A stretch of 64,000 bases of DNA from Paenibacillus sp. JZ16 (GCF_015326965.1 NZ_CP017659.1:6647001-6711000); one strand, 5' to 3'. Positions 50,103 to 59,252 are shown, numbered from the stretch's first letter. The notes: generated by a model not told the origin, from the sequence alone. Numbers and translations are program-made.

Positions 50103-52094
50103 ATGTCAGAAGATCAACGGAAAGTGTATGAAAGCTCTCCCGGCTCTGCAGTTATGTTTCATGATGCCGGGCCAATTCCTGGAAACGAGCCTTGCTTTTG
50201 GCTTCAGAGCTTGGATATTACACCTCATGATTTCCCTTATATTCAGCCTCTCATATCAGACAGCTATCTGGAGTGGCTAAGAGAAAGCGCAGGCACACAG
50301 GCGATGAAGAAATTCAGCTGGGCCCTTCTTTCTCATGAGGGAGCTTGGCTGACAGGGGCTTCCGATATAACGGAATACCTTAATGTAAGTGAAGATGAGA
50401 CATTATCGCTTGCTTTGAACACCAAGGAAGCGGCGCAAGGAATGGGAAAGGGTTCGTTTGAGGGAAGCGTGCTGTGCGCTGTCCCGCTCTTCACTCGCAT
50501 TCATGGTGATGTATTTGCGGTGATGGTCAGTGTTTCCTCACAGGCAATGGAGCCGGAACAATCACTTATGCTGACAGAAACATACGCCTTATTGTTTCGT
50601 TCCTGCTTCTATCGGAAGCTGGAGTACGTGTTTGCTGATGATCTGGAGAAAGTCCACACCCAAGCTGAGCGTGAGGTGCACAGGCGTTCCATCATGTTTC
50701 AGTATGTCAAACGGATGCATATCCAGATTGATGTGGACAGCGTGCTGGTGGAGGCTATCGACAGTGTCCTGGCGCTGTATCCCAAGGCCAAAGTCGAATT
50801 GTTTATGTCTCAGGACCATGAGAGTGGACATCCGCTTGTACGTCCTCTGCTGCTTCATCATTGGCAGAAAGAGGTTTATGTGCGGACATTTATGGAGGGT
50901 ACCCTCACGATTGATGAACATGAGGAATCCGATTCGATCGTGGAAATCGGGATTCCCATGGGAGGCAAGCAGGGCGTTTATGGCGTACTCCATGTGGAAG
51001 TGGACAAGTCCGAGCTGCCCGATATGGATCTGGAGCTGCTCGGGATGATGGCCGACGCTGCCGGCACCGCGTTTGAGAATGCCAAATTGTACGAGCAGTC
51101 CAATCTGATGATTCATGAGCTCCGTATGATTAATGAACTGACACAGCGGTTGAACAAAAGCCTGCATTTGGCGGAGATATTTCAGTTTGCCAACCATGAG
51201 CTGCTAAAGATTCTTGAAGCCGATTACTGCTGCATTTTGATTTATAACGAGGAGCTTGGCGGTCTTGAAGTGGTATCCTGCAACGCCGAGTGGCTTGCCA
51301 AGGAGGTCTTTGAGAAGGATTATGGTTTGGGCGGCCTAGTCTATCATTCGAAGGAGCCCCTCATCCTGTCAGACTATCACGAAGAACGTCCGGCGGAATC
51401 CAGGCTTATGGAGAGCACCCATTCCAGCTCGATGATTGCTACTCCGCTAACCGTTAACGGTGAGGTACGGGGCGTTGTTCTTCTCACCCATGCGAAGCCG
51501 CATTATTTTTCCTATGACAGCTATCGGCTGCTTCAAGCTCTGACCAGCCATATTGGTCTGGCTATCGGCAATGCTTTTCTGCATGCGGAAGTGAGGAGAA
51601 TGGCTAACCGGGATATGCTGACTGAACTGTATGCGAGACATTATCTTGACGAAATGATCCATGAATGTCAGAACCGTGATTTTTGCGGTTCTCTCATCGT
51701 TGTGGATATCGATGAATTCAAGCAGGTCAATGATACGTTCGGTCACCAGCGGGGGGACAAAATTCTGAAGCAGGTCAGCAGCATCGTGAAGACAACGATA
51801 CGGCACAGCGATATTCCAGCCCGCTGGGGCGGTGAAGAGCTTGCCGTGTATTTGCCGGGACTCGGCATTCAACAGGCGATGCAGGTCGCCGAACGGATTC
51901 GCATAAGGGTATCGGAAGAGACCGATCCCCGCGTAACGGTGTCCTGCGGAATTTCCGAATGGAACTGGACCAATGACAAGATCAGCGTAGAGTCTCTCTT
52001 CTATCGAGCGGATATGGCCCTTTACGAAGCGAAGAATGGCGGCCGCAACCGGATTGTCGTGGAGAGGGCGGAAGCTGAAATCGGACTGGATTAA
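50103..52094 (+). CDS. GAF-GGDEF diguanylate cyclase
   Basis: The 663-residue soluble protein should make cyclic di-GMP from two GTP. An N-terminal region of about 180 residues without a recognised domain is followed by two GAF-like sensor domains (about 190-340 and 350-500) and a C-terminal GGDEF domain (505-655). The active-site loop is Gly-Gly-Glu-Glu-Leu at 576-580, and an RxxD inhibitory site (Arg567-Asp570) lies five residues before it, so feedback inhibition by c-di-GMP is expected. No membrane span or EAL domain is present. The ligand of the GAF domains is unknown. It is a single gene with its own terminator. Confidence 0.92.
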   Translation: MSEDQRKVYESSPGSAVMFHDAGPIPGNEPCFWLQSLDITPHDFPYIQPLISDSYLEWLRESAGTQAMKKFSWALLSHEGAWLTGASDITEYLNVSEDETLSLALNTKEAAQGMGKGSFEGSVLCAVPLFTRIHGDVFAVMVSVSSQAMEPEQSLMLTETYALLFRSCFYRKLEYVFADDLEKVHTQAEREVHRRSIMFQYVKRMHIQIDVDSVLVEAIDSVLALYPKAKVELFMSQDHESGHPLVRPLLLHHWQKEVYVRTFMEGTLTIDEHEESDSIVEIGIPMGGKQGVYGVLHVEVDKSELPDMDLELLGMMADAAGTAFENAKLYEQSNLMIHELRMINELTQRLNKSLHLAEIFQFANHELLKILEADYCCILIYNEELGGLEVVSCNAEWLAKEVFEKDYGLGGLVYHSKEPLILSDYHEERPAESRLMESTHSSSMIATPLTVNGEVRGVVLLTHAKPHYFSYDSYRLLQALTSHIGLAIGNAFLHAEVRRMANRDMLTELYARHYLDEMIHECQNRDFCGSLIVVDIDEFKQVNDTFGHQRGDKILKQVSSIVKTTIRHSDIPARWGGEELAVYLPGLGIQQAMQVAERIRIRVSEETDPRVTVSCGISEWNWTNDKISVESLFYRADMALYEAKNGGRNRIVVERAEAEIGLD

Positions 52095-52130
52095 AAACCC
52101 TGCAGCTATTTAGTGGCTGCAGGGTTTTTT
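52094..52130 (+). terminator. Intrinsic terminator of the GGDEF gene
   Basis: AACCCTGCAGC pairs with GCTGCAGGGTT around an 8-base loop, with TTTT behind and an A-run before. Confidence 0.85.
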
Positions 52131-52197
52131 CTGTAATCTGCATAATGTAAGGGGCCGCGGATAGCCTAAGAGCAAGATCAACGAGAGGCTGATGATT

Positions 52198-53025
52198 ATG
52201 AGAATGAGAAGATCACGGAGCGTCATCGGAATGGTTTTGTTTGTCTTTTGCCTAACCGGATGTGCCTGGCAGGAGCAGTTGTCGGCCGAAGAGTCGTTTA
52301 ACCGTGCCCTGTCGGGGCTGTCGGGCGTTGATAATTTCTCTTTTCGGGGAGAAGCAGCGATTCGGACCGGAGAAAACGGACCGTTTCAGCAAAGTTTGGC
52401 ATTTGAAGGCAATCTGCAGCATCATACGGATTTGACACTATCATCAAGGGACAAAGGGACAACAATACAGAAGGATAAGGTATCAGCGGATTCGGTATAT
52501 AAATCAGATGGGCTTACAGTGGCACTGAAGCGCAAAGAAGGCAAGTGGAGCACGCTGTCATCGGAACATGCCGAAGAAATGTGGATCACCCGCTTGAATC
52601 CGCTGGAACTGCTGGAGTATATCGGAAAGTCGGAGAAGACGGTGACCCAGGAGCTGGGGGCGGCAAGAGGAACCAAGGTGCTGCGCATCGAGCTGTCACC
52701 CGAGGCGGCAGCCAATATGGTCTATGGATCGCTGGATGAGCAGATGAAGGCGCTGGCTGCGCGGATCGAACGCAAAGGGGATCCTTTGTACAGTGCAGAC
52801 CCTAAGGTTCGTAAACGACTGAAGGCCGTCTGGCAGCGAGACTATAATGAAATGAAGAACATGCTCAGCAAGGCGGATGCCGTTTCGGTCTCTCATGTTA
52901 CGATTAACAACAAAAAACAGCTTCCTACCAAACTGACTATGGAACGAACGTTGTTTTTTGTTGACGAGCAGGGCAGAACCCGCACGGAAACGCTGCTGTC
53001 CGATGTTACATTTACCGGTTATTGA
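52198..53025 (+). CDS. Putative lipoprotein (LolA/LppX-like fold possible)
   Basis: From the ATG at 52198, nine bases after GAGAGG, the product has about 275 residues. The signal peptide ends in Leu-Thr-Gly-Cys-Ala, a lipobox, so it is lipid-anchored outside the membrane. The mature part has Ser/Asn-Phe-Ser-Phe-Arg-Gly strands typical of the DUF6612/LppX-type beta-sheet lipoproteins, but I cannot assign a family firmly. An ATG at 52192 is only three bases from the ribosome site. No neighbour suggests a role. Confidence 0.72.
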   Translation: MRMRRSRSVIGMVLFVFCLTGCAWQEQLSAEESFNRALSGLSGVDNFSFRGEAAIRTGENGPFQQSLAFEGNLQHHTDLTLSSRDKGTTIQKDKVSADSVYKSDGLTVALKRKEGKWSTLSSEHAEEMWITRLNPLELLEYIGKSEKTVTQELGAARGTKVLRIELSPEAAANMVYGSLDEQMKALAARIERKGDPLYSADPKVRKRLKAVWQRDYNEMKNMLSKADAVSVSHVTINNKKQLPTKLTMERTLFFVDEQGRTRTETLLSDVTFTGY

Positions 53026-53156
53026 AGGATCAGCCATGAAAATTTTTTTAACGATGAACGCTGACTTCGTGTTGGTTGCATGCTACAATAATTTATAAAT
53101 TTACCGCTGTTCAATTCATATGTAGGGGAACAGTCATCATAAGGAGGATATGACAT

Positions 53157-54272
53157 ATGCGTGATCCCAGAATTCAAAAACTGGCTCAAAATCTCGTGAA
53201 CTATTCGGTAGATATGCAGCCAGGTGAAAATGTGCTCATTGAAATGATCGGATCGGAGCGCGATCTGCTGAATGCCATCATTGAGGAGGTTTCGAATCAA
53301 GGCGGCCGCCCGTTCGTGCAATTGACAGATCGCACGGTTCAACGGGCCATGCTGAAGAACGCAAACAAGGAGCAGCTTGAGCTGTGGGCTGAGCTGGATC
53401 TTGAGCGCATGAAGAAAATGGATTGTTACATCGGTATCCGCGCAGGCGAGAACGTCAACGATATGGCTGACGTGCCTGAGGAAAACATGAAGCTGTACAA
53501 TGCGCTTTACTCGCATCCCGTACATAGCGAAGAACGTGTCAAGCGTACGAAATGGGTGGTTCTCCGCTATCCGAACGCCAGCATGGCGCAGCTTGCCAAC
53601 ACCAGCACGGAGGCGTTTGAGGATTTCTACTTCGATGTGTGCAATCTGGACTATTCCAAAATGGACCGCGCGCAGGATCCTTTGGCCGAGCTGATGAGGA
53701 ATACCGACAAGGTTCGCATCGTGGGACCGGGAACGGACCTCAGCTTCTCGATCAAGAACATCGGCGCGGAGAAATGCTCCGGCCAGAAAAACATTCCGGA
53801 TGGCGAGGTATACACAGCGCCTGTTCGTGATTCGGTTAACGGAACGATCGCTTACAATACACCGACTCTTTACAATGGCGTCACCTTCGAAAATATTAAA
53901 TTCCGCTTTGAAAACGGAAAAATCGTCGAAGCAACAGGCAGCGACACGAAGCGGCTGAACGAGATCCTTGATGCGGACGAAGGTGCAAGATATATCGGCG
54001 AGTTTGCCATCGGCTTCAACCCGTACATTTTGACACCGATGAAAGATATTCTGTTTGACGAGAAAATCGCAGGTAGCCTGCATTTTACGCCAGGTCAAGC
54101 ATATGATGTAACAGACAACGGCAATCGTTCCTCGATTCACTGGGACCTCGTGTTGATCCAGCGTCCGGAGTACGGCGGCGGGGAAATCTACTTTGATGAC
54201 CGTCTCATTCGCAAGGATGGTATATTTGTTATTCCAGAACTGGCAGCGTTAAATCCGGAAAATCTTAAATAG
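53157..54272 (+). CDS. Aminopeptidase, M29 (thermophilic metalloprotease) family
   Basis: The 371-residue enzyme resembles AmpS/AmpT-type aminopeptidases, which remove N-terminal residues using two metal ions. Expected ligands are Glu217 (in PDGEVYT), Glu282 (in IGEFAIG), His309 (in SLHFTPG), His328 and Asp330 (in IHWDLV). It is slightly shorter than the 400-410 residues of many relatives, mainly in the N-terminal part. No signal peptide is seen, so it is cytoplasmic. AAGGAGG precedes the ATG. The HPr-like gene follows 95 bases downstream without an evident terminator between them. Confidence 0.92.
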   Translation: MRDPRIQKLAQNLVNYSVDMQPGENVLIEMIGSERDLLNAIIEEVSNQGGRPFVQLTDRTVQRAMLKNANKEQLELWAELDLERMKKMDCYIGIRAGENVNDMADVPEENMKLYNALYSHPVHSEERVKRTKWVVLRYPNASMAQLANTSTEAFEDFYFDVCNLDYSKMDRAQDPLAELMRNTDKVRIVGPGTDLSFSIKNIGAEKCSGQKNIPDGEVYTAPVRDSVNGTIAYNTPTLYNGVTFENIKFRFENGKIVEATGSDTKRLNEILDADEGARYIGEFAIGFNPYILTPMKDILFDEKIAGSLHFTPGQAYDVTDNGNRSSIHWDLVLIQRPEYGGGEIYFDDRLIRKDGIFVIPELAALNPENLK

Positions 54273-54367
54273 ATTGGAAAAAATGTTGCATAAGAAAACG
54301 GATTCAATGTATCATGAAGGTGCAGTGATGAGCTTTATTCAGATCCTAAAGTTACGGAGGGATTCGT

Positions 54368-54613
54368 ATGTCCAATAACAATCAATCTATCGTAGAAATT
54401 TCGCAAACCGCCAGCCAGTTCTCATCCTCCATCGTTTTACAGGCGGAGAACAAGTACATTGATGTTAAGAGCATCTTGGGTCTGTTCACAACGCTTGTCA
54501 ACAGCCAAAGCTATGAACTGCATGTACATGGACCTGATGCTGATGCAGCTAAAAAGGCAATGATCGACGTATTCACCAAGCATGGTTTGAATGTATCCGT
54601 CGTGGCTGAATAA
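54368..54613 (+). CDS. HPr-fold protein lacking the phosphohistidine loop
   Basis: The 81-residue product aligns with HPr from the segment Gln-Thr-Ala-Ser-Gln-Phe onward and keeps the regulatory serine in Asp-Val-Lys-Ser-Ile-Leu-Gly, equivalent to HPr Ser46. The N-terminal strand and the loop that carries His15 (Gly-Ile-His-Ala-Arg-Pro) are missing: only about ten residues (Asn/Gln/Ser-rich) replace them. It cannot act as a PTS phosphocarrier. It could be a Crh-like corepressor for CcpA or an unrelated sensor. The ribosome site is GGAGGG. A terminator directly follows. Confidence 0.78.
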   Translation: MSNNNQSIVEISQTASQFSSSIVLQAENKYIDVKSILGLFTTLVNSQSYELHVHGPDADAAKKAMIDVFTKHGLNVSVVAE

Positions 54614-54621
54614 CAGTCGCC

Positions 54622-54657
54622 AAAAACACCCTTCCATAGAATGGAAGGGTGTTTTTT
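54622..54657 (+). terminator. Intrinsic terminator of the HPr-like gene
   Basis: AAAACACCCTTCCAT pairs with ATGGAAGGGTGTTTT around a 3-base loop, followed by TT. Confidence 0.88.
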
Positions 54658-54763
54658 CGTAGAGAAAGGGTCTATTTTGTTCAGGTCCTTGTATTGAGAA
54701 ACGATTTCGACTAATATTAAAGATAGTAACTGTGCTGTGATTTTTGACATAGGGGGGAAGATC

Positions 54764-55051
54764 ATGACTTCATCTGATTTACAGGAACAGCTGAATCTCA
54801 AAGCGATCAGTCTTCTACATGAAGATGCAGATAAAATCCTAAAGCTTATTGAAGTACAGATGGAGAATCTGGCGACCCGTTATTGCCCTCTCTATGAGGA
54901 AGTGCTGGATACCCAAATGTACGGTTTTTCAAAAGAGGTTGATTTCGCGGTGCGGGCCGGGCTTCTTCCGGAAAGTACGGGAAAGCAGCTGATCAGCAAG
55001 CTTGAACGCAATCTGGCGGTCCTGTACGAAGCCATGAATCAATCCAAATAG
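54764..55051 (+). CDS. ylaN: YlaN family protein
   Basis: This 95-residue protein matches YlaN (DUF1507): Ala-Asp-Lys-Ile-Leu-Lys-Leu-Ile followed by [12 protein letters not shown] is the family signature. YlaN is a small helical dimer needed for growth under low iron in B. subtilis and reported to act on Fur. The ATG at 54764 follows GGGGGGAAG; an earlier in-frame start at 54737 has none. In B. subtilis ylaN precedes ftsW; here ftsW is close by but on the other strand. Confidence 0.88.
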   Translation: MTSSDLQEQLNLKAISLLHEDADKILKLIEVQMENLATRYCPLYEEVLDTQMYGFSKEVDFAVRAGLLPESTGKQLISKLERNLAVLYEAMNQSK

Positions 55052-55080
55052 CCTGTACTCGTACAGGCGCATACATAGAG

Positions 55081-55117
55081 AAACGCATGTCGCACTCAGG
55101 CGGCATGCGTTTTTTTC
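55081..55117 (+). terminator. Intrinsic terminator of ylaN
   Basis: AAACGCATG pairs with CATGCGTTT, followed by TTTT. A second small hairpin (GCCTGTAC/GTACAGGC, 55051-55068) lies directly before it. Confidence 0.75.
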
Positions 55118-55179
55118 TTGTGGATAGGATGGCATCGCGCACGATGTATGCAGCTGTGCGGGTGGACCGTTTCCTACGC

Positions 55180-56253
55180 TTAGACGAGGAAGAACGAGAC
55201 GCCCAGTATGACGTATACGGCGAGCAGCAGAAGGCCTTCATACCAGTTGGATGCACCGTCCTGCGTGATGGATCTGGCAATGAATACGGCGACGCCGATG
55301 GCGACCAGCTCCAGCGTGGTGAACACGAGATCCATCGTATCTCCGAGAAAGAAGCTGATAAACACAAGCACGGGAGCAACGAACAGGGCGATCTGCAGGC
55401 TGCTGCCAACGGCAATTTCAACGGCGGCGCCGATTTTGTTCTTCATCGCCAGCATGATAGCTGCACTATGTTCGGCGGCGTTACCGATAATCGCTACCAA
55501 GAAGGCCCCGATAAACAGCTCGCTGAGGCCATACTCGTGACTGATAGGCTCAAGGACCCCGACAAGCCATTCGCTGACAAACGCGACCATGACGGTGGCG
55601 ACGACAAGATACAGAATCGAGCGTTTCTTGGACCAGGTGGGGCCGTGCTCGTGCGGCAGCGCATCCTGGTCGTGATCGTCGCTGACATCCGCCAAATAAT
55701 TTTTGTGGGTAATCATTGAGAATCCAAGCCATGCGATGTAGGACACGATAAGAATTCCCGCTACAATGAGGCTGAGCGTCTTGGTTTCACTCTCCGTAAT
55801 GGAGTGGGTATTCAGAAAGACTGCAGGGATGAACAACGCGATAATGGCCAGCGTCATCAGGGATCCGTTCAGACCTGCCAGCGTCACATTGTATTTTTGG
55901 ATTTTAAACTTGAGGCCCCCGGCAAACAGGCTGAGCCCGAGAACGAGCAGCAAGTTGCCGATAATGGAGCCGGTGATGCTTGCCTTCACCATATCGTACA
56001 AGCCTTCCTTGATCAGCAGGATGGCGATGATCAGCTCTGCCGCGTTACCGAAGGTGGCGTTGAGGAATCCCCCGAGTCGTTGACCCGCGTAATGCGCAAC
56101 GCTTTCGGTTGCTTTGCCTAGAAAACCGGCGACAAAAATAACCGAGATCGAAGACAAAATGAATTGGAGCGTGAAGTTCCAGTTCGCAAAGTGTCCCAGC
56201 GCGCTCAGTAAAAAAGTGAAGATGAGAAGCGCGGGATTTAGCCATTTTTTCAT
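55180..56253 (-). CDS. Calcium/proton exchanger (CaCA family)
   Basis: The 357-residue membrane protein matches the CAX-type cation/proton antiporters such as B. subtilis ChaA/YfkE. Two homologous halves of about five helices each carry the signature Phe-Gly-Asn-Ala-Ala-Glu and Ile-Gly-Asn-Ala-Ala-Glu, whose Glu residues bind Ca2+. An acidic/His-rich loop (Asp-Asp-His-Asp-Gln-Asp and His-Glu-His) lies between the halves. The ATG at 56253 is preferred over a GTG nine bases earlier because of the AGGTAGG site spacing. It should export calcium from the cytoplasm using the proton gradient. Confidence 0.92.
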   Translation of the reverse strand: MKKWLNPALLIFTFLLSALGHFANWNFTLQFILSSISVIFVAGFLGKATESVAHYAGQRLGGFLNATFGNAAELIIAILLIKEGLYDMVKASITGSIIGNLLLVLGLSLFAGGLKFKIQKYNVTLAGLNGSLMTLAIIALFIPAVFLNTHSITESETKTLSLIVAGILIVSYIAWLGFSMITHKNYLADVSDDHDQDALPHEHGPTWSKKRSILYLVVATVMVAFVSEWLVGVLEPISHEYGLSELFIGAFLVAIIGNAAEHSAAIMLAMKNKIGAAVEIAVGSSLQIALFVAPVLVFISFFLGDTMDLVFTTLELVAIGVAVFIARSITQDGASNWYEGLLLLAVYVILGVSFFLV

Positions 56254-56440
56254 AACCGACACCTACCTTATGGTTTATGTACTGATGAGTTCTTGCGATT
56301 GGAAACGACGATTCTCGCATCGCTTTCTACAATATACCCAAATTTTTCGAAAAATTATCCCTGTTTTCTGAAGGGAGCATTTGCTTTTTGGGTCCGTTAC
56401 GATTTACAATAACGGATAATGAGGTGAAGGAGGATATGGC

Positions 56441-56827
56441 ATGACGGAACAACTTCAACTGGATAACGGTTTGATTCGAATATCGGATGATGTCGTCTCG
56501 AAAATTGCCGGATTGGCTGCCTTGGAAACCCCAGGTATTGCAGCCATGTCCGGTGGATTGTCCGAGGGCTGGGCTAAGAGACTGAGCGGCAAAAATGTGC
56601 AAAAGGGTGTTACCGTGGAAGTAGGTCAGCTGGAAGCGGCGATCGACCTGCGGATTATCGTGCTCTATGAGACACCAATACATGAAGTGTGCCGCATGCT
56701 TCAACAGAATGTCCGCGAAGCTGTCGAGAGCATGACAGGGCTTCGAGTGGTTGAGGTCAACGTGAAGGTCGAAGGCGTAGCGTTTAAAGACGATGAAATC
56801 GACGATATTCAGCTTCGAGCCAAATAA
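56441..56827 (+). CDS. Asp23/Gls24 family protein
   Basis: The 128-residue product belongs to the alkaline-shock Asp23/Gls24 family. The N-terminal Val-Val-Ser-Lys-Ile-Ala-Gly-Leu-Ala-Ala-Leu-Glu and the Val-Asn-Val-Lys-Val-Glu-Gly-Val segment are typical. Relatives are membrane-associated or lipid-related stress proteins, and some occur with fatty-acid or envelope genes. No membrane span is present here. The start follows AAGGAGG. It is a single gene ended by the terminator it shares with ftsW. Confidence 0.88.
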   Translation: MTEQLQLDNGLIRISDDVVSKIAGLAALETPGIAAMSGGLSEGWAKRLSGKNVQKGVTVEVGQLEAAIDLRIIVLYETPIHEVCRMLQQNVREAVESMTGLRVVEVNVKVEGVAFKDDEIDDIQLRAK

Positions 56828-56872
56828 GACGACCATAGGGGATCGTGCCCCGCTAATGATGAAAAAAATCGA

Positions 56873-56907
56873 AAAAAAGACTACCGGATTGCCCGGTAGT
56901 CTTTTTT
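56873..56907. terminator. Bidirectional intrinsic terminator overlapping the ftsW stop
   Basis: AAAAAGACTACCGG pairs with CCGGTAGTCTTTTT around a short loop. The ftsW stop codon lies inside the stem, so the last codons of ftsW form part of the hairpin. Confidence 0.85.
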
Positions 56908-58098
56908 AATTACGGATTTAACCTGCTCCTCTTTCATCGGACGGTTGCTGTCCCTGGATATGCTAAGCACGATTCCCATACTCAGCATCATGACCAGCAG
57001 CGAGGATCCGCCATAACTGATGAACGGGAGGGTAACGCCCGTTATCGGGATGGTATTGGTCACCCCGCCGATATTGATGAAGGCCTGAATGGCGATCAGT
57101 CCCATGATGCCGACGCCGGTCAAGGTACCGAAGGGATCCGAACAGCGAAGCGAAACAATGATCCCTCGCAGGATAAAATATAAGTAGAGCAGGAGGAATA
57201 TCGCGGTTCCGATAAAACCGAATTCTTCGCCGATGACCGAAAAGATAAAGTCGTTGTAAGGATTCGGCAGATAATGCAGCTTCTGCACGCTCTCCCCGTA
57301 ACCGGCTCCGGTGACACCGCCCTGACCGATGGCGATCAGCGATTGAACCAAATTGTAGCCCGTGTCCGACTCATCGTGGAACGGGTCCATGAAGGCCTCA
57401 ATCCGGCCCATCTTATAGTTCTTGGAAGCCTCTTCCTGATCTCCGCCGGAGTTAAAGAGCGATCCGACTCCCAGTGTGAGCACCAGGCCAAGCGCAACAA
57501 GCGAGATACATCCGAGGATATGCTTGAGGCTGGCGCCGCCGGCATAGATCAGCAGTCCGCTGGTAGCCACAAGGATGAAACAGGAGCCCAGGTCCGGCTG
57601 AAGCATGATCAGTCCCGCTACGATCCCTACAATAATGAGTACGGGGAAGAAACCGCCCTTCCATTGACGGATTCGTTCCCCTTTTTTGGTGATCAACGCT
57701 GCCAGATAGACAATGGTCGCTATTTTGGCCAGTTCTGTCGGCTGGATGCCGAATTTCCCCAGGTTAAACCAGCTTGTGGCTCCGTTGGTTGCGGAACCGA
57801 TGATCACCACAAGAATCAGCAGCATCAAGGTTAGAAAAAACACCGGTATGAATAGCTTTTTGTACTTTTTATAGTTGATGTTCATGGCAACAAACATAAC
57901 CAATGTGCCAAGGACGGCAAACGCGACTTGCCGCTTCGTAAAATGCAGCGGATCGTTATTGAATTTTTCATTGAAAACGGCCAAGCTGGAGCTGGAACTG
58001 AACACCATGATCAGTCCGAATCCCACCAACAGCAAGGTAAGGATCAGCAGTTGAAAATCAGGCGTCCCTCTCTTCGGCTGAGGTTTGGTCGTATTCAT
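56881..58098 (-). CDS. ftsW: Cell division protein FtsW (SEDS family)
   Basis: The 405-residue protein has about ten membrane spans and belongs to the SEDS glycosyltransferases that polymerise lipid II with class B PBPs. Gln-Pro-Asp-Leu-Gly-Ser, Asn-Asp-Phe-Ile-Phe-Ser-Val-Ile-Gly-Glu-Glu and Pro-Phe-Ile-Ser-Tyr-Gly-Gly-Ser are the family landmarks, including the catalytic Asp of the FtsW/RodA loop. FtsW rather than RodA is favoured by the ylaN neighbourhood. The YugN gene lies just upstream on the same strand, 11 bases away, so they are co-transcribed. Confidence 0.93.
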   Translation of the reverse strand: MNTTKPQPKRGTPDFQLLILTLLLVGFGLIMVFSSSSSLAVFNEKFNNDPLHFTKRQVAFAVLGTLVMFVAMNINYKKYKKLFIPVFFLTLMLLILVVIIGSATNGATSWFNLGKFGIQPTELAKIATIVYLAALITKKGERIRQWKGGFFPVLIIVGIVAGLIMLQPDLGSCFILVATSGLLIYAGGASLKHILGCISLVALGLVLTLGVGSLFNSGGDQEEASKNYKMGRIEAFMDPFHDESDTGYNLVQSLIAIGQGGVTGAGYGESVQKLHYLPNPYNDFIFSVIGEEFGFIGTAIFLLLYLYFILRGIIVSLRCSDPFGTLTGVGIMGLIAIQAFINIGGVTNTIPITGVTLPFISYGGSSLLVMMLSMGIVLSISRDSNRPMKEEQVKSVIKKDYRAIR

Positions 58099-58109
58099 AA
58101 TGTTCGACC

Positions 58110-58457
58110 TTACGCTTCCAGAAGAGCTTTGAGCTCTTGAAGCTTCTTGGTGGCCACATTCATAACGGGCTGTGGAGCCATGGATTCATACTCGAGTCCG
58201 TGCGGGAACGTGGCTTTACCCAGGTATACCGCTTCGATTTTGAGGATGGTATCCGGTTTTTCGAGCTTGCCTTCAACAGCGCGGGTGTTAATGCGCAGGA
58301 AGTATTCAGCCTGATTTTTTTTATCTTCGATTTTCAAGTCATATGTAGCGCGGTAGTATTCCCACTGCCAACGAATGAAGCCTACTTTCTCGGCACATTC
58401 ATCGAGGTAAGCTAAATCGCTGTGCAATCCGTCCAAGCCTGTATTTTCGAAAATCAT
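58110..58457 (-). CDS. yugN: YugN-like family protein
   Basis: The 115-residue soluble protein matches the YugN family: Met-Ile-Phe-Glu-Asn-Thr-Gly-Leu, Trp-Gln-Trp-Glu-Tyr-Tyr-Arg-Ala-Thr-Tyr-Asp and Tyr-Phe-Leu-Arg-Ile-Asn. Its role is unknown. AGGGGG lies upstream on the minus strand. It precedes ftsW by 11 bases, so a joint transcript is likely; in B. subtilis yugN sits elsewhere. The gap to the next gene (58458-58709) holds no gene, only A/T-rich sequence between divergent starts. Confidence 0.85.
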   Translation of the reverse strand: MIFENTGLDGLHSDLAYLDECAEKVGFIRWQWEYYRATYDLKIEDKKNQAEYFLRINTRAVEGKLEKPDTILKIEAVYLGKATFPHGLEYESMAPQPVMNVATKKLQELKALLEA

Positions 58458-58709
58458 GTGGTCGTAACCCCCTTAATAGTCCTTGCAAAGTTCTTTAATA
58501 TGATAGTATGTTTCAGGAACTTGTGCAAGCCTGTACCGCCCGTCACGCTTCAATTGAGACCTTTTATCCAGATGAGTTTTTGATAACGACAGGCATTCTT
58601 CTTTTCTGCTAAAATAAAAGCAAGTGAAAACGCTGTGAAATGTACGCTTTCCATTCCGGTGGTTATATATTCATAGGACTTCAATTCAAGCGAAGGGTGG
58701 ATATGGCCG

Positions 58710-59219
58710 ATGAACCGCGTCGTTTACCGCACGGATTATTATGTAGTGGAAGAGAACGGGCAGAAGGAAATTGTCGTGATCGACCGGATTCCGGAATCAA
58801 CAGCGGTTGTGGCCGTTTATCAAGGATGTCTGCTCCTGGTATGCCAGCACCGGGAAGCGGTGGATGAGATCACTTGGGAGCTTCCTGGCGGAACGGTGAG
58901 ACCCGGTGAGGAACGGAAGCTTGCCGTGAAGCGGGAGCTTGAGGAAGAGGCAGGTGTACTGTGCAAGGACTTGTCCTACATGGGCAGCGCTTATCCGATG
59001 GCTTCTCTAGCCAACCGGAACGTTCATTTTTATTTCACCGACGATTTGAAGGTGTCCGTTAGCCACGAGTCGAATCAAGATGAGGACGAAGATGTTAGAG
59101 CTATGTGGGTCCCGCTCAGGGATGTGTATCGCAAGATGAAGGAAAGCGGCCGAATGGATGCCATGGTTGGGCACGGGCTGCTGCTGAGCAAGCTTCACGG
59201 ATTTCTTGCGATCGATTGA
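58710..59219 (+). CDS. Nudix hydrolase
   Basis: The 169-residue product carries a Nudix box beginning Gly-Gly-Thr-Val-Arg-Pro-Gly-Glu and ending Arg-Glu-Leu-Glu-Glu-Glu-Ala-Gly, the metal-binding loop that cleaves nucleoside-diphosphate-X bonds. The upstream Trp-Glu-Leu-Pro and downstream Ser-Ala-Tyr-Pro segments resemble ADP-ribose pyrophosphatases. The ATG at 58710 has only a weak ribosome site (GGATATGG). The M20 amidohydrolase follows 30 bases later on the same strand, perhaps co-transcribed. Confidence 0.88.
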   Translation: MNRVVYRTDYYVVEENGQKEIVVIDRIPESTAVVAVYQGCLLLVCQHREAVDEITWELPGGTVRPGEERKLAVKRELEEEAGVLCKDLSYMGSAYPMASLANRNVHFYFTDDLKVSVSHESNQDEDEDVRAMWVPLRDVYRKMKESGRMDAMVGHGLLLSKLHGFLAID

Positions 59220-59252
59220 GCCGCATATAGCGGGGAAGGATGATGGAACTTG

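Noticed and set aside
53019..54140. A 373-codon antisense frame opposite the M29 aminopeptidase gene
   Set aside because: The sense gene has all metal ligands and a strong ribosome site; the antisense frame has none of these.
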